64,000 nucleotides of DNA, from assembly GCF_950295315.1 (NCBI RefSeq), contig NW_026647189.1, forward strand, positions 124,001 to 188,000, in the 5' to 3' direction. Of this stretch, positions 44,834 through 58,424 are shown one piece after another (position 1 is the stretch's first letter; each line of letters opens with the position of its first letter). A program made the position numbers and the translations under genes. The notes under the pieces were generated by a model, which saw only the letters and a list, made by a program, of their open reading frames with translations, was not told the origin of the DNA and ran no database searches. This DNA is from Erinaceus europaeus (lineage: Eukaryota; Chordata; Mammalia; Eulipotyphla; Erinaceidae).

Positions 44834-47556
44834 TTGCCAGTCAAAGGTCTGCACAGCGCACTAGGGATTGGGCGGCCTGAGACCCAAATGTTCCATTGTA
44901 GATGGACTGTTTGCAGTTCTTGCTCCCCAGGACATTGGACTGTCTCAACTCCCTCCCCTACAGCATGAAAAAAAGACTCTTGACAACCTTGGAGCAACTG
45001 GAGTGGGGGCGAGGGGAGCTGTTTGCATGTCCGCACTGCTCATGCCCAGGTGTCTGTGGGGGTCCGTGGCAGAGGCTGTAAGGGGGCTAGGGGGCAGAAG
45101 GAGACTGTTTGAGAGGCAGGCTGCAGGCAGGGGAGCCCAGGAGTGTGTGCAGGGCTGTGTGTGTGGGTGTGGTGGCAGGGCGTTAGGGCAGGTCCCCCTG
45201 CTGGATGGTGAGATGGCAGCTGGGCTGGCCCTGGGCCCTCAGGGCTGAAGGGCAGAAGCAGGGTGGCAGTAAAGTAGCGCAGGGAGGAACACAGTAGATG
45301 TTAGTTGGGAGCTGGGGGACAGAGGGTAAGGGGAAAGGGGGCATCCTTGAGGAGGGGTCAGGACTAGAGAATGGGGGCAGCTGGAGGCATGGAAGGTCCC
45401 AGGAATCAGGGACTGACAGGAACAGATTCCTACACCCCCCCCACTGGATAGAAGCTGCAGAAGCCAGAGCAGCAGCCCTGGCTTGCCTAGGCCAAGGGCC
45501 CTGAGTGAGTCCATCTGAGGATGAGGAAGAGGAGGAGGGGGTGGAGGAGGAGGAGGAGAAAGAGGAGGAGGAAGAGTAGGAAGAGGAGGAGGAGGAGGCG
45601 TAGGAGGAGGAGGAGGGGCAGGAGGGCAGCTGTCAGTAGGCAACGGGATTAATAGAGGCCTCCATTACGGAGGCATGTGTCCAGGCAGGCACCCACCAAC
45701 CCTCAGGGGCAGCTCAGGGCACCCAGGGACTTGGTGTGGGTATCTCTGGGGCGGGGACTGTCAGTCAGTCAGCAAGACTGTGTGTCAGTGCACATGGTGG
45801 GACAGGGGCCTGGCGGACCTTGGTCCCCCGCCCTGGACTGTCAGATGCCAGCCCCATGCCCAGACACACACCAATCTGCACATAGCCCCTTGGCCCGGCC
45901 GACCAGCACCTGCTTTGGCCTGGGGCTCTGGCTCTGGTGGCTGGCCACCACCCCTCAGGTCAAGTTCAGCGTGGGGGTCATGGCTGCTGGTCAACTGGAT
46001 GGGCGGGGTCCCCATGGCCTAGCAACCACATGAGCCCTCTGTGATGTCCTAGCCCCTGGCAATCTGTGCTGGACACACTGGCACTGGGCAGCCCAACTGC
46101 CCTGCCACTAGGTCAGGCAACAGCGCCCAGACGCCTGGGCCCTGGCACAGAGGGACGGAAGGATGGGAAGACAGTGCTGACCGAAGAGGGACCTCAGGGC
46201 TGGCAGCCAAGAGAAGACAGGTGGAGGTGCGCCCGGGATCCTGGGAGCCCAGGCCAGAGCTGCCTGCATGCCTGCCTGCCTTCCTGGATGTCCGTATGCT
46301 GCCTTTGTCCAGGTAGGTTTCTCAGGTCCCCTCCAATCCTGTCCTCTCCTGTCCTCTCCTGTCCTCACCATCCTCTCCCCTCTCCTCTCCTCCGCACTTT
46401 GCTTCTCTCCTTTGTCTGTCCTCTCTTCCAGGTGCCCTGCTCACCAGCTCCAGCACTTGTGATGCTTCTCCAGTGACAGCTGTTCGCAACCCCTTCCACC
46501 CCCTGCCTGCCCCTAATGTGACCCAGCTCACAGGGTCTCCGGCTCATCCCACCCAAACCCACACGCCCCAACACATTCCCTGGTTCAGACCCTCTGCCCT
46601 ATTCAGCCAAACTGGGCCTTTGCAACCTACCTATGCATCCTTGTTTCTCCTCACCATTCAAGGAGAGATCTCCTTTTGTACTTAGCTTGGTTGACTGGTG
46701 GATGGATGGATGGATGGATGGATGGATGGATGGATGGATGAATGGATGGATAGATGTATGGGTGGATGGATGGATGGATGGACAGGTCAATGGATCGGTT
46801 TTGTAGAGGCAGAGTACCATATAGGGGTACTGGAGTCCGCTGGTGTCAGATCCCTAGTCAATGTCAAATGTAAAACATTAATTCATCAATAACAAAAATG
46901 AATAAGCACCTAAATAAATAAATAAATAAATATAAAAACTGGGTTAAAAAATACATGGCGTCTTTGCCTTTCTGCATATGGAATGCTGTGAGGATCTTAA
47001 CAAGGAAAGCATTGTCCTGATTAACCCATTTGAAGTCGTAGAATATTTCCTTTTCCTTTTTCTTTTTTTACTTTCTATTTTCTTGATTATTCACTGGAAT
47101 AAATAGACAGGATTTGAGAGGGAAGGGAGGTAGAGAGAGTTTGAGACACAGAGAGAGACAACTGCAGCACTTCCGCACCACTTGTAAAGATTTCCCCTGG
47201 CATGTGGGAACCAGGGTGTTGAAGCCCAGTCCTCCTGCATTGTAACATGAGTGCTTAACTGGGTGTGGCACCACCTGGTACCCTTGATGGGACACTTTTT
47301 TTTAGCAATGAAAAGAAATTCTCGTGGCAAGGTAATCAATAAATGAAGAAGTCAATAAAAGTGCATTTACATTAACTCAGTGGAAACACACAGGGACATA
47401 TACGTCTCTGTTACCTGTATTACATCTTCATGTATGGATTGATTGCCTCAAGGGGTTATTGCCACAGCTGAGTGCCTACGCCACGAATAATCCACAGCTC
47501 CTGCACTCCATTTGTTCCCCTTTCGCTGCCCTTGTTGCTTGGTCACTGTGGTGGTT

Positions 47557-47589
<33 letters not shown>

Positions 47590-48238
47590 ACTGACCTTGC
47601 ATCTGACAGACACAAAAGGAGAGAGCAGAGGAAATACAGGGTGGGAGAGAAAGATAGAGCTCCTAAAGACCTGCTTCACCCCCTGTAAAGCGACTCCCCT
47701 GCAGGTGGCGGTCTGGGGGCCAGACCCCAAATCCTTACACCTGTCCCCTCTATTCGTGAGCGCCACAAGCCCTTAACCCTCTGACATACCGCCAAACCTC
47801 CCTGGATTTACTTTTGAAGGCAGTATCACCTGCCTCGTTTTGAATCCTCATTATCCTGAGGGTCAGTCCTGGAGACAGTGTCATGACACGACACACGGAG
47901 ATCTCTGTTATCAGAGAGCACCTGGAACAGCAGCTGGGGCTCTAGTGCCAGGGCAGGAGCAACTCCCCATCCACCTTCCACGGAGTCCACCTGCCTGCAA
48001 TTAGGTCCTTTTCCCTCCAAAAAAGATTTTTCCCTTTTTTCACTTTGAAACAGGCAGGAGACAGGTAACCCAGGCAGGGGGAAAAAAAATAAAAAGCCTT
48101 TTTTTTTTTTTTTTACCGAAGTGAATGACCATCTTCTGGGAAGTATAGGTTTTGAACCTGAAAACTCTGTCTGTCTGTCTCTTAGTCCACAGAAAGAGCC
48201 ACTAGCCCAGCCAGATCTCACGCTCAGATGGGGTGTTT
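44834..48238 (+). repeat. Array unit 11 (type A)
   Basis: Length 3405 bp. Same markers as units 6 and 9. It starts a second A-B-C block (units 11-13). Confidence 0.95.
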
Positions 48239-50953
48239 TTGCCAGTCAAAGGTCTGCACAGCGCACTAGGGATTGGGCGGCCTGAGACCCAAATGTTACA
48301 TTGTAGATGGACTGTTTGCAGTTCTTGCTCCCCAGGACATTGGACTGTCTCAACTCCCTCCCCTACAGCATGAAAAAAAGACTCTTGACAACCTTGGAGC
48401 AACTGGAGTGGGGGCGAGGGGAGCTGTTTGCATGTCCGCACTGCTCATGCCCAGGTGTCTGTGGGGGTCCGTGGCAGAGGCTGTAAGGGGGCTAGGGGGC
48501 AGAAGGAGACTGTTTGAGAGGCAGGCTGCAGGCAGGGGAGCCCAGGAGTGTGTGCAGGGCTGTGTGTGTGGGTGTGGTGGCAGGGCGTTAGGGCAGGTCC
48601 CCCTGCTGGATGGTGAGATGGCAGCTGGGCTGGCCCTGGGCCCTCAGGGCTGAAGGGCAGAAGCAGGGTGGCAGTAAAGTAGCGCAGGGAGGAACACAGT
48701 AGATGTTAGTTGGGAGCTGGGGGACAGAGGGTAAGGGGAAAGGGGGCATCCTTGAGGAGGGGTCAGGACTAGAGAGTGGGGGCAGCTGGAGGCATGGAAG
48801 GTCCCAGGAATCAGGGACTGACAGGAACAGATTCCTACACCCCCCCCACTGGATAGAAGCTGCAGAAGCCAGAGCAGCAGCCCTGGCTTGCCTAGGCCAA
48901 GGGCCCTGAGTGAGTCCATCTGAGGATGAGGAAGAGGAGGAGGGGGTGGAGGAGGAGGAGGAGAAAGAGGAGGAGGAAGAGTAGGAAGAGGAGGAGGAGG
49001 AGGCGTAGGAGGAGGAGGAGGGGCAGGAGGGCAGCTGTCAGTAGGCAACGGGATTAATAGAGGCCTCCATTACGGAGGCATGTGTCCAGGCAGGCACCCA
49101 CCAACCCTCAGGGGCAGCTCAGGGCACCCAGGGACTTGGTGTGGGTATCTCTGGGGCGGGGACTGTCAGTCAGTCAGCAAGACTGTGTGTCAGTGCACAT
49201 GGTGGGACAGGGGCCTGGCGGACCTTGGTCCCCCGCCCTGGACTGTCAGATGCCAGCCCCATGCCCAGACACACACCAATCTGCACATAGCCCCTTGGCC
49301 CGGCCGACCAGCACCTGCTTTGGCCTGGGGCTCTGGCTCTGGTGGCTGGCCACCACCCCTCAGGTCAAGTTCAGCGTGGGGGTCATGGCTGCTGGTCAAC
49401 TGGATGGGCGGGGTCCCCATGGCCTAGCAACCACATGAGCCCTCTGTGATGTCCTAGCCCCTGGCAATCTGTGCTGGACACACTGGCACTGGGCAGCCCA
49501 ACTGCCCTGCCACTAGGTCAGGCAACAGCGCCCTGACGCCTGGGCCCTGGCACAGAGGGACGGAAGGATGGGAAGACAGTGCTGACCAACGACGGACCTC
49601 AGGGCTGGCAGCCAAGAGAAGACAGGTGGAGGTGCGCCCGGGATCCTGGGAGCCCAGGCCAGAGCTGCCTGCATGCCTGCCTGCCTTCCTGGATGTCCGT
49701 ATGCTGCCTTTGTCCAGGTAGGTTTCTCAGGTCCCCTCCAATCCTGTCCTCTCCTGTCCTCTCCTGTCCTCACCATCCTCTCCCCTCTCCTCTCCTCCGC
49801 ACTTTGCTTCTCTCCTTTGTCTGTCCTCTCTTCCAGGTGCCCTGCTCACCAGCTCCAGCACTTGTGATGCTTCTCCAGTGACAGCTGTTCGCAACCCCTT
49901 CCACCCCCTGCCTGCCCCTAATGTGACCCAGCTCACAGGGTCTCCGGCTCATCCCACCCAAACCCACACGCCCCAACACATTCCCTGGTTCAGACCCTCT
50001 GCCCTATTCAGCCAAACTGGGCCTTTGCAACCTACCTATGCATCCTTGTTTCTCCTCACCATTCAAGGAGAGATCTCCTTTTGTACTTAGCTTGGTTGAC
50101 TGGTGGATGGATGGATGGATGGATGGATGGATGGATGAATGGATGGATAGATGTATGGGTGGATGGATGGATGGATGGACAGGTCAATGGATCGGTTTTG
50201 TAGAGGCAGAGTACCATATAGGGGTACTGGAGTCCGCTGGTGTCAGATCCCTAGTCAATGTCAAATGTAAAACATTAATTCATCAATAACAAAAATGAAT
50301 AAGCACCTAAATAAATAAATAAATAAATATAAAAACTGGGTTAAAAAATACATGGCGTCTTTGCCTTTCTGCATATGGAATGCTGTGAGGATCTTAACAA
50401 GGAAAGCATTGTCCTGATTAACCCATTTGAAGTCGTGGAATATTTCCTTTTCCTTTTTCTTTTTTTACTTTCTATTTTCTTGATTATTCACTGGAATAAA
50501 TAGACAGGAATTGAGAGGGAAGGGAGGTAGAGAGAGTTTGAGACACAGAGAGAGACAACTGCAGCACTTCCACACCACTTGTAAAGATTTCCCCTGGCAT
50601 GTGGGAACCAGGGTGTTGAAGCCCAGTCCTCCTGCATTGTAACATGAGTGCTTAACTGGGTGTGGCACCACCTGGTACCCTTGATGGGACACTTTTTTTT
50701 AGCAATGAAAAGAAATTCTCGTGGCAAGGTAATCAATAAATGAAGAAGTCAATAAAAGTGCATTTACATTAACTCAGTGGAAACACACAGGGACATATAC
50801 GTCTCTGTTACCTGTATTACATCTTCATGTATGGATTGATTGCCTCAAGGGGTTATTGCCACAGCTGAGTGCCTACGCCACGAATAATCCACAGCTCCTG
50901 CACTCCATTTGTTCCCCTTTCGCTGCCCTTGTTGCTTGGTCACTGTGGTGGTT

Positions 50954-50986
<33 letters not shown>

Positions 50987-51632
50987 ACTGACCTTGCATC
51001 TGACAGACACAAAAGGAGAGAGCAGAGGAAATACAGGGTGGGAGAGAAAGATAGAGCTCCTAAAGACCTGCTTCACCCCCTGTAAAGCGACTCCCCTGCA
51101 GGTGGCGGTCTGGGGGCCAGACCCCAAATCCTTCCACCTGTCCCCTCTATTCGTGAGCGCCACAAGCCCTTAACCCTCTGACATACCGCCAAACCTCCCT
51201 GGATTTACTTTTGAAGGCAGTATCACCTGCCTCGTTTTGAATCCTCATTATCCTGAGGGTCAGTCCTGGAGACAGTGTCATGACACGACACACGGAGATC
51301 TCTGTTATCAGAGAGCACCTGGAACAGCAGCTGGGGCTCTAGTGCCAGGGCAGGAGCAACTCCCCATCCACCTTCCACGGAGTCCACCTGCCTGCAATTA
51401 GGTCCTTTTCCCTCCAAAAAAGATTTTTCCCTTTTTTCACTTTGAAACAGGCAGGAGACAGGTAACCCAGGCAGGGGGAAAAAAAATAAAAAGCCTTTTT
51501 TTTTTTTTGCCGAAGTGAATGACCATCTTCTGGGAAGTATAGGTTTTGAACCTGAAAACTCTGTCTGTCTGTCTCTTAGTCCACAGAAAGAGCCACTAGC
51601 CCAGCCAGATCTCACGCTCAGATGGGGTGTTT
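48239..51632 (+). repeat. Array unit 12 (type B)
   Basis: Length 3394 bp, equal to unit 7. It shares the rare GACCAACGACGG and CACTTCCACACC variants with unit 7 only. Confidence 0.95.
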
Positions 51633-54600
51633 TTGCCAGTCAAAGGTCTGCACAGCGCACTAGGGATTGGGCGGCCTGAGACCCAAATGTTACATTGTAG
51701 ATGGACTGTTTGCAGTTCTTGCTCCCCAGGACATTGGACTGTCTCAACTCCCTCCCCTACAGCATGAAAAAAAGACTCTTGACAACCTTGGAGCAACTGG
51801 AGTGGGGGCGAGGGGAGCTGTTTGCATGTCCGCACTGCTCATGCCCAGGTGTCTGTGGGGGTCCGTGGCAGAGGCTGTAAGGGGGCTAGGGGGCAGAAGG
51901 AGACTGTTTGAGAGGCAGGCTGCAGGCAGGGGAGCCCAGGAGTGTGTGCAGGGCTGTGTGTGTGGGTGTGGTGGCAGGGCGTTAGGGCAGGTCCCCCTGC
52001 TGGATGGTGAGATGGCAGCTGGGTTGGCCCTGGGCCCTCAGGGCTGAAGGGCAGAAGCAGGGTGGCAGTAAAGTAGCGCAGGGAGGAACACAGTAGATGT
52101 TAGTTGGGAGCTGGGGGACAGAGGGTAAGGGGAAAGGGGGCATCCTTGAGGAGGGGTCAGGACTAGAGAGTGGGGGCAGCTGGAGGCATGGAAGGTCCCA
52201 GGAATCAGGGACTGACAGGAACAGATTCCTACACCCCCCCCACTGGAGAGAAGCTGCAGAAGCCAGAGCAGCAGCCCTGGCTTGCCTAGGCCAAGGGCCC
52301 TGAGTGAGTCCATCTGAGGATGAGGAAGAGGAGGAGGGGGTGGAGGAGGAGGAGGAGAAAGAGGAGGAGGAAGAGTAGGAAGAGGAGGAGGAGGAGGCGT
52401 AGGAGGAGGAGGAGGGGCAGGAGGGCAGCTGTCAGTAGGCAACGGGATTAATAGAGGCCTCCATTACGGAGGCATGTGTCCAGGCAGGCACCCACCAACC
52501 CTCAGGGGCAGCTCAGGGCACCCAGGGACTTGGTGTGGGTATCTCTGGGGCGGGGACTGTCAGTCAGTCAGCAAGACTGTGTGTCAGTGCACATGGTGGG
52601 ACAGGGGCCTGGCGGACCTTGGTCCCCCGCCCTGGACTGTCAGATGCCAGCCCCATGCCCAGACACACACCAATCTGCACATAGCCCCTTGGCCCGGCCG
52701 ACCAGCACCTGCTTTGGCCTGGGGCTCTGGCTCTGGTGGCTGGCCACCACCCCTCAGGTCAAGTTCAGCGTGGGGGTCATGGCTGCTGGTCAACTGGATG
52801 GGCGGGGTCCCCATGGCCTAGCAACCACATGAGCCCTCTGTGATGTCCTAGCCCCTGGCAATCTGTGCTGGCCACACTGGCACTGGGCAGCCCAACTGCC
52901 CTGCCACTAGGTCAGGCAACAGCGCCCTGACGCCTGGGCCCTGGCACAGAGGGACGGAAGGATGGGAAGACAGTGCTGACCGACGAGGGACCTCAGGGCT
53001 GGCAGCCAAGAGAAGACAGGTGGAGGTGCGCCCGGGATCCTGGGAGCCCAGGCCAGAGCTGCCTGCATGCCTGCCTGCCTTCCTGGATGTCCGTATGCTG
53101 CCTTTGTCCAGGTAGGTTTCTCAGGTCCCCTCCAATCCTGTCCTCTCCTGTCCTCTCCTGTCCTCACCATCCTCTCCCCTCTCCTCTCCTCCGCACTTTG
53201 CTTCTCTCCTTTGTCTGTCCTCTCTTCCAGGTGCCCTGCTCACCAGCTCCAGCACTTGTGATGCTTCTCCAGTGACAGCTGTTCGCAACCCCTTCCACCC
53301 CCTGCCTGCCCCTCATGTGACCCAGCTCACAGGGTCTCCGGCTCATCCCACCCAAACCCACACGCCCCAACACATTCCCTGGTTCAGACCCTCTGCCCTA
53401 TTCAGCCAAACTGGGCCTTTGCAACCTACCTATGCATCCTTGTTTCTCCTCACCATTCAAGGAGAGATCTCCTTTTGTACTTAGCTTGGTTGACTGGTGG
53501 ATGGATGGATGGATGGATGGATGGATGGATGAATGGATGGATAGATGTATGGGTGGATGGATGGATGGATGGACAGGTCAATGGATCGGTTTTGTAGAGG
53601 CAGAGTACCATATAGGGGTACTGGAGTCCGCTGGTGTCAGATCCCTAGTCAATGTCAAATGTAAAACATTAATTCATCAATAACAAAAATGAATAAGCAC
53701 CTAAATAAATAAATAAATAAATATAAAAACTGGGTTAAAAAATACATGGCGTCTTTGCCTTTCTGCATATGGAATGCTGTGAGGATCTTAACAAGGAAAG
53801 CATTGTCCTGATTAACCCATTTGAAGTCGTGGAATATTTCCTTTTCCTTTTTCTTTTTTTACTTTCTATTTTCTTGATTATTCACTGGAATAAATAGACA
53901 GGAATTGAGAGGGAAGGGAGGTAGAGAGAGTTTGAGACACAGAGAGAGACAACTGCAGCACTTCCGCACCACTTGTAAAGATTTCCCCTGGCATGTGGGA
54001 ACCAGGGTGTTGAAGCCCAGTCCTCCTGCATTGTAACATGAGTGCTTAACTGGGTGTGGCACCACCTGGTACCCTTGATGGGACACTTTTTTTTAGCAAT
54101 GAAAAGAAATTCTCGTGGCAAGGTAATCAATAAATGAAGAAGTCAATAAAAGTGCATTTACATTAACTCAGTGGAAACACACAGGGACATATACGTCTCT
54201 GTTACCTGTATTACATCTTCATGTATGGATTGATTGCCTCAAGGGGTTATTGCCACAGCTGAGTGCCTACGCCACGAATAATCCACAGCTCCTGCACTCC
54301 ATTTGTTCCCCTTTCGCTGCCCTTGTTGCTTGGTCACTGTGGTGGTTATTGTTGTTGTTGTTGTTGTTGTTGTTGTTACTGACCTTGCATCTGACAGACA
54401 CAAAAGGAGAGAGCAGAGGAAATACAGGGTGGGAGAGAAAGATAGAGCTCCTAAAGACCTGCTTCACCCCCTGTAAAGCGACTCCCCTGCAGGTGGCGGT
54501 CTGGGGGCCAGACCCCAAATCCTTCCACCTGTCCCCTCTATTCGTGAGCGCCACAAGCCCTTAACCCTCTGACATACCGCCAAACCTCCCTGGATTTACT

Positions 54601-55028
54601 TTTGAAGGCAGTATCACCTGCCTCGTTTTGAATCCTCATTATCCTGAGGGTCAGTCCTGGAGACAGTGTCATGACACGACACACGGAGATCTCTGTTATC
54701 AGAGAGCACCTGGAACAGCAGCTGGGGCTCTAGTGCCAGGGCAGGAGCAACTCCCCATCCACCTTCCACGGAGTCCACCTGCCTGCAATTAGGTCCTTTT
54801 CCCTCCAAAAAAGATTTTTCCCTTTTTTCACTTTGAAACAGGCAGGAGACAGGTAACCCAGGCAGGGGGAAAAAAAATAAAAAGCCTTTTTTTTTTTTTT
54901 TTTTACCGAAGTGAATGACCATCTTCTGGGAAGTATAGGTTTTGAACCTGAAAACTCTGTCTGTCTGTCTCTTAGTCCACAGAAAGAGCCACTAGCCCAG
55001 CCAGATCTCACGCTCAGATGGGGTGTTT
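51633..55028 (+). repeat. Array unit 13 (type C)
   Basis: Length 3396 bp. Same rare variants as unit 8 (CAGCTGGGTTGGCC, CCCCTCATGTGACC), but its end has a longer T-run and ACCGAAG, so the match to block 6-8 stops inside this unit. Confidence 0.95.
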
Positions 55029-57739
55029 TTGCCAGTCAAAGGTCTGCACAGCGCACTAGGGATTGGGCGGCCTGAGACCCAAATGTTACATTGTAGATGG
55101 ACTGTTTGCAGTTCTTGCTCCCCAGGACATTGGACTGTCTCAACTCCCTCCCCTACAGCATGAAAAAAAGACTCTTGACAACCTTGGAGCAACTGGAGTG
55201 GGGGCGAGGGGAGCTGTTTGCATGTCCGCACTGCTCATGCCCAGGTGTCTGTGGGGGTCCGTGGCAGAGGCTGTAAGGGGGCTAGGGGGCAGAAGGAGAC
55301 TGTTTGAGAGGCAGGCTGCAGGCAGGGGAGCCCAGGAGTGTGTGCAGGGCTGTGTGTGTGGGTGTGGTGGCAGGGCGTTAGGGCAGGTCCCCCTGCTGGA
55401 TGGTGAGATGGCAGCTGGGCTGGCCCTGGGCCCTCAGGGCTGAAGGGCAGAAGCAGGGTGGCAGTAAAGTAGCGCAGGGAGGAACACAGTAGATGTTAGT
55501 TGGGAGCTGGGGGACAGAGGGTAAGGGGAAAGGGGGCATCCTTGAGGAGGGGTCAGGACTAGAGAGTGGGGGCAGCTGGAGGCATGGAAGGTCCCAGGAA
55601 TCAGGGACTGACAGGAACAGATTCCTACACCCCCCCCACTGGAGAGAAGCTGCAGAAGCCAGAGCAGCAGCCCTGGCTTGCCTAGGCCAAGGGCCCTGAG
55701 TGAGTCCATCTGAGGATGAGGAAGAGGAGGAGGGGGTGGAGGAGGAGGAGGAGAAAGAGGAGGAGGAAGAGTAGGAAGAGGAGGAGGAGGAGGCGTAGGA
55801 GGAGGAGGAGGGGCAGGAGGGCAGCTGTCAGTAGGCAACGGGATTAATAGAGGCCTCCATTACGGAGGCATGTGTCCAGGCAGGCACCCACCAACCCTCA
55901 GGGGCAGCTCAGGGCACCCAGGGACTTGGTGTGGGTATCTCTGGGGCGGGGACTGTCAGTCAGTCAGCAAGACTGTGTGTCAGTGCACATGGTGGGACAG
56001 GGGCCTGGCGGACCTTGGTCCCCCGCCCTGGACTGTCAGATGCCAGCCCCATGCCCAGACACACACCAATCTGCACATAGCCCCTTGGCCCGGCCGACCA
56101 GCACCTGCTTTGGCCTGGGGCTCTGGCTCTGGTGGCTGGCCACCACCCCTCAGGTCAAGTTCAGCGTGGGGGTCATGGCTGCTGGTCAACTGGATGGGCG
56201 GGGTCCCCATGGCCTAGCAACCACATGAGCCCTCTGTGATGTCCTAGCCCCTGGCAATCTGTGCTGGACACACTGGCACTGGGCAGCCCAACTGCCCTGC
56301 CACTAGGTCAGGCAACAGCGCCCAGACGCCTGGGCCCTGGCACAGAGGGACGGAAGGATGGGAAGACAGTGCTGACCGAAGAGGGACCTCAGGGCTGGCA
56401 GCCAAGAGAAGACAGGTGGAGGTGCGCCCGGGATCCTGGGAGCCCAGGCCAGAGCTGCCTGCATGCCTGCCTGCCTTCCTGGATGTCCGTATGCTGCCTT
56501 TGTCCAGGTAGGTTTCTCAGGTCCCCTCCAATCCTGTCCTCTCCTGTCCTCTCCTGTCCTCACCATCCTCTCCCCTCTCCTCTCCTCCGCACTTTGCTTC
56601 TCTCCTTTGTCTGTCCTCTCTTCCAGGTGCCCTGCTCACCAGCTCCAGCACTTGTGATGCTTCTCCAGTGACAGCTGTTCGCAACCCCTTCCACCCCCTG
56701 CCTGCCCCTAATGTGACCCAGCTCACAGGGTCTCCGGCTCATCCCACCCAAACCCACACGCCCCAACACATTCCCTGGTTCAGACCCTCTGCCCTATTCA
56801 GCCAAACTGGGCCTTTGCAACCTACCTATGCATCCTTGTTTCTCCTCACCATTCAAGGAGAGATCTCCTTTTGTACTTAGCTTGGTTGACTGGTGGATGG
56901 ATGGATGGATGGATGGATGGATGAATGGATGGATAGATGTATGGGTGGATGGATGGATGGATGGACAGGTCAATGGATCGGTTTTGTAGAGGCAGAGTAC
57001 CATATAGGGGTACTGGAGTCCGCTGGTGTCAGATCCCTAGTCAATGTCAAATGTAAAACATTAATTCATCAATAACAAAAATGAATAAGCACCTAAATAA
57101 ATAAATAAATAAATATAAAAACTGGGTTAAAAAATACATGGCGTCTTTGCCTTTCTGCATATGGAATGCTGTGAGGATCTTAACAAGGAAAGCATTGTCC
57201 TGATTAACCCATTTGAAGTCGTGGAATATTTCCTTTTCCTTTTTCTTTTTTTACTTTCTATTTTCTTGATTATTCACTGGAATAAATAGACAGGAATTGA
57301 GAGGGAAGGGAGGTAGAGAGAGTTTGAGACACAGAGAGAGACAACTGCAGCACTTCCGCACCACTTGTAAAGATTTCCCCTGGCATGTGGGAACCAGGGT
57401 GTTGAAGCCCAGTCCTCCTGCATTGTAACATGAGTGCTTAACTGGGTGTGGCACCACCTGGTACCCTTGATGGGACACTTTTTTTTAGCAATGAAAAAAA
57501 ATTCTCGTGGCAAGGTAATCAATAAATGAAGAAGTCAATAAAAGTGCATTTACATTAACTCAGTGGAAACACACAGGGACATATACGTCTCTGTTACCTG
57601 TATTACATCTTCATGTATGGATTGATTGCCTCAAGGGGTTATTGCCACAGCTGAGTGCCTACGCCACGAATAATCCACAGCTCCTGCACTCCATTTGTTC
57701 CCCTTTCGCTGCCCTTGTTGCTTGGTCACTGTGGTGGTT

Positions 57740-57772
<33 letters not shown>

Positions 57773-58424
57773 ACTGACCTTGCATCTGACAGACACAAAA
57801 GGAGAGAGCAGAGGAAATACAGGGTGGGAGAGAAAGATAGAGCTCCTAAAGACCTGCTTCACCCCCTGTAAAGCGACTCCCCTGCAGGTGGCGGTCTGGG
57901 GGCCAGACCCCAAATCCTTCCACCTGTCCCCTCTATTCGTGAGCGCCACAAGCCCTTAACCCTCTGACATACCGCCAAACCTCCCTGGATTTACTTTTGA
58001 AGGCAGTATCACCTGCCTCGTTTTGAATCCTCATTATCCTGAGGGTCAGTCCTGGAGACAGTGTCATGACACGACACACGGAGATCTCTGTTATCAGAGA
58101 GCACCTGGAACAGCAGCTGGGGCTCTAGTGCCAGGGCAGGAGCAACTCCCCATCCACCTTCCACGGAGTCCACCTGCCTGCAATTAGGTCCTTTTCCCTC
58201 CAAAAAAGATTTTTCCCTTTTTTCACTTTGAAACAGGCAGGAGACAGGTAACCCAGGCAGGGGGAAAAAAAATAAAAAGCCTTTTTTTTTTTTTTTTTTT
58301 ACCGAAGTGAATGACCATCTTCTGGGAAGTATAGGTTTTGAACCTGAAAACTCTGTCTGTCTGTCTCTTAGTCCACAGAAAGAGCCACTAGCCCAGCCAG
58401 ATCTCACGCTCAGATGGGGTGTTT
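55029..58424 (+). repeat. Array unit 14 (type D)
   Basis: Length 3396 bp. Combines GGAGAGAAGC with GCTGGACACAC and GACCGAAGAGG. It has the shortest (GGAT)n run of the later units and shares the A-run variant CAATGAAAAAAAATTCTC with unit 5. Confidence 0.95.
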
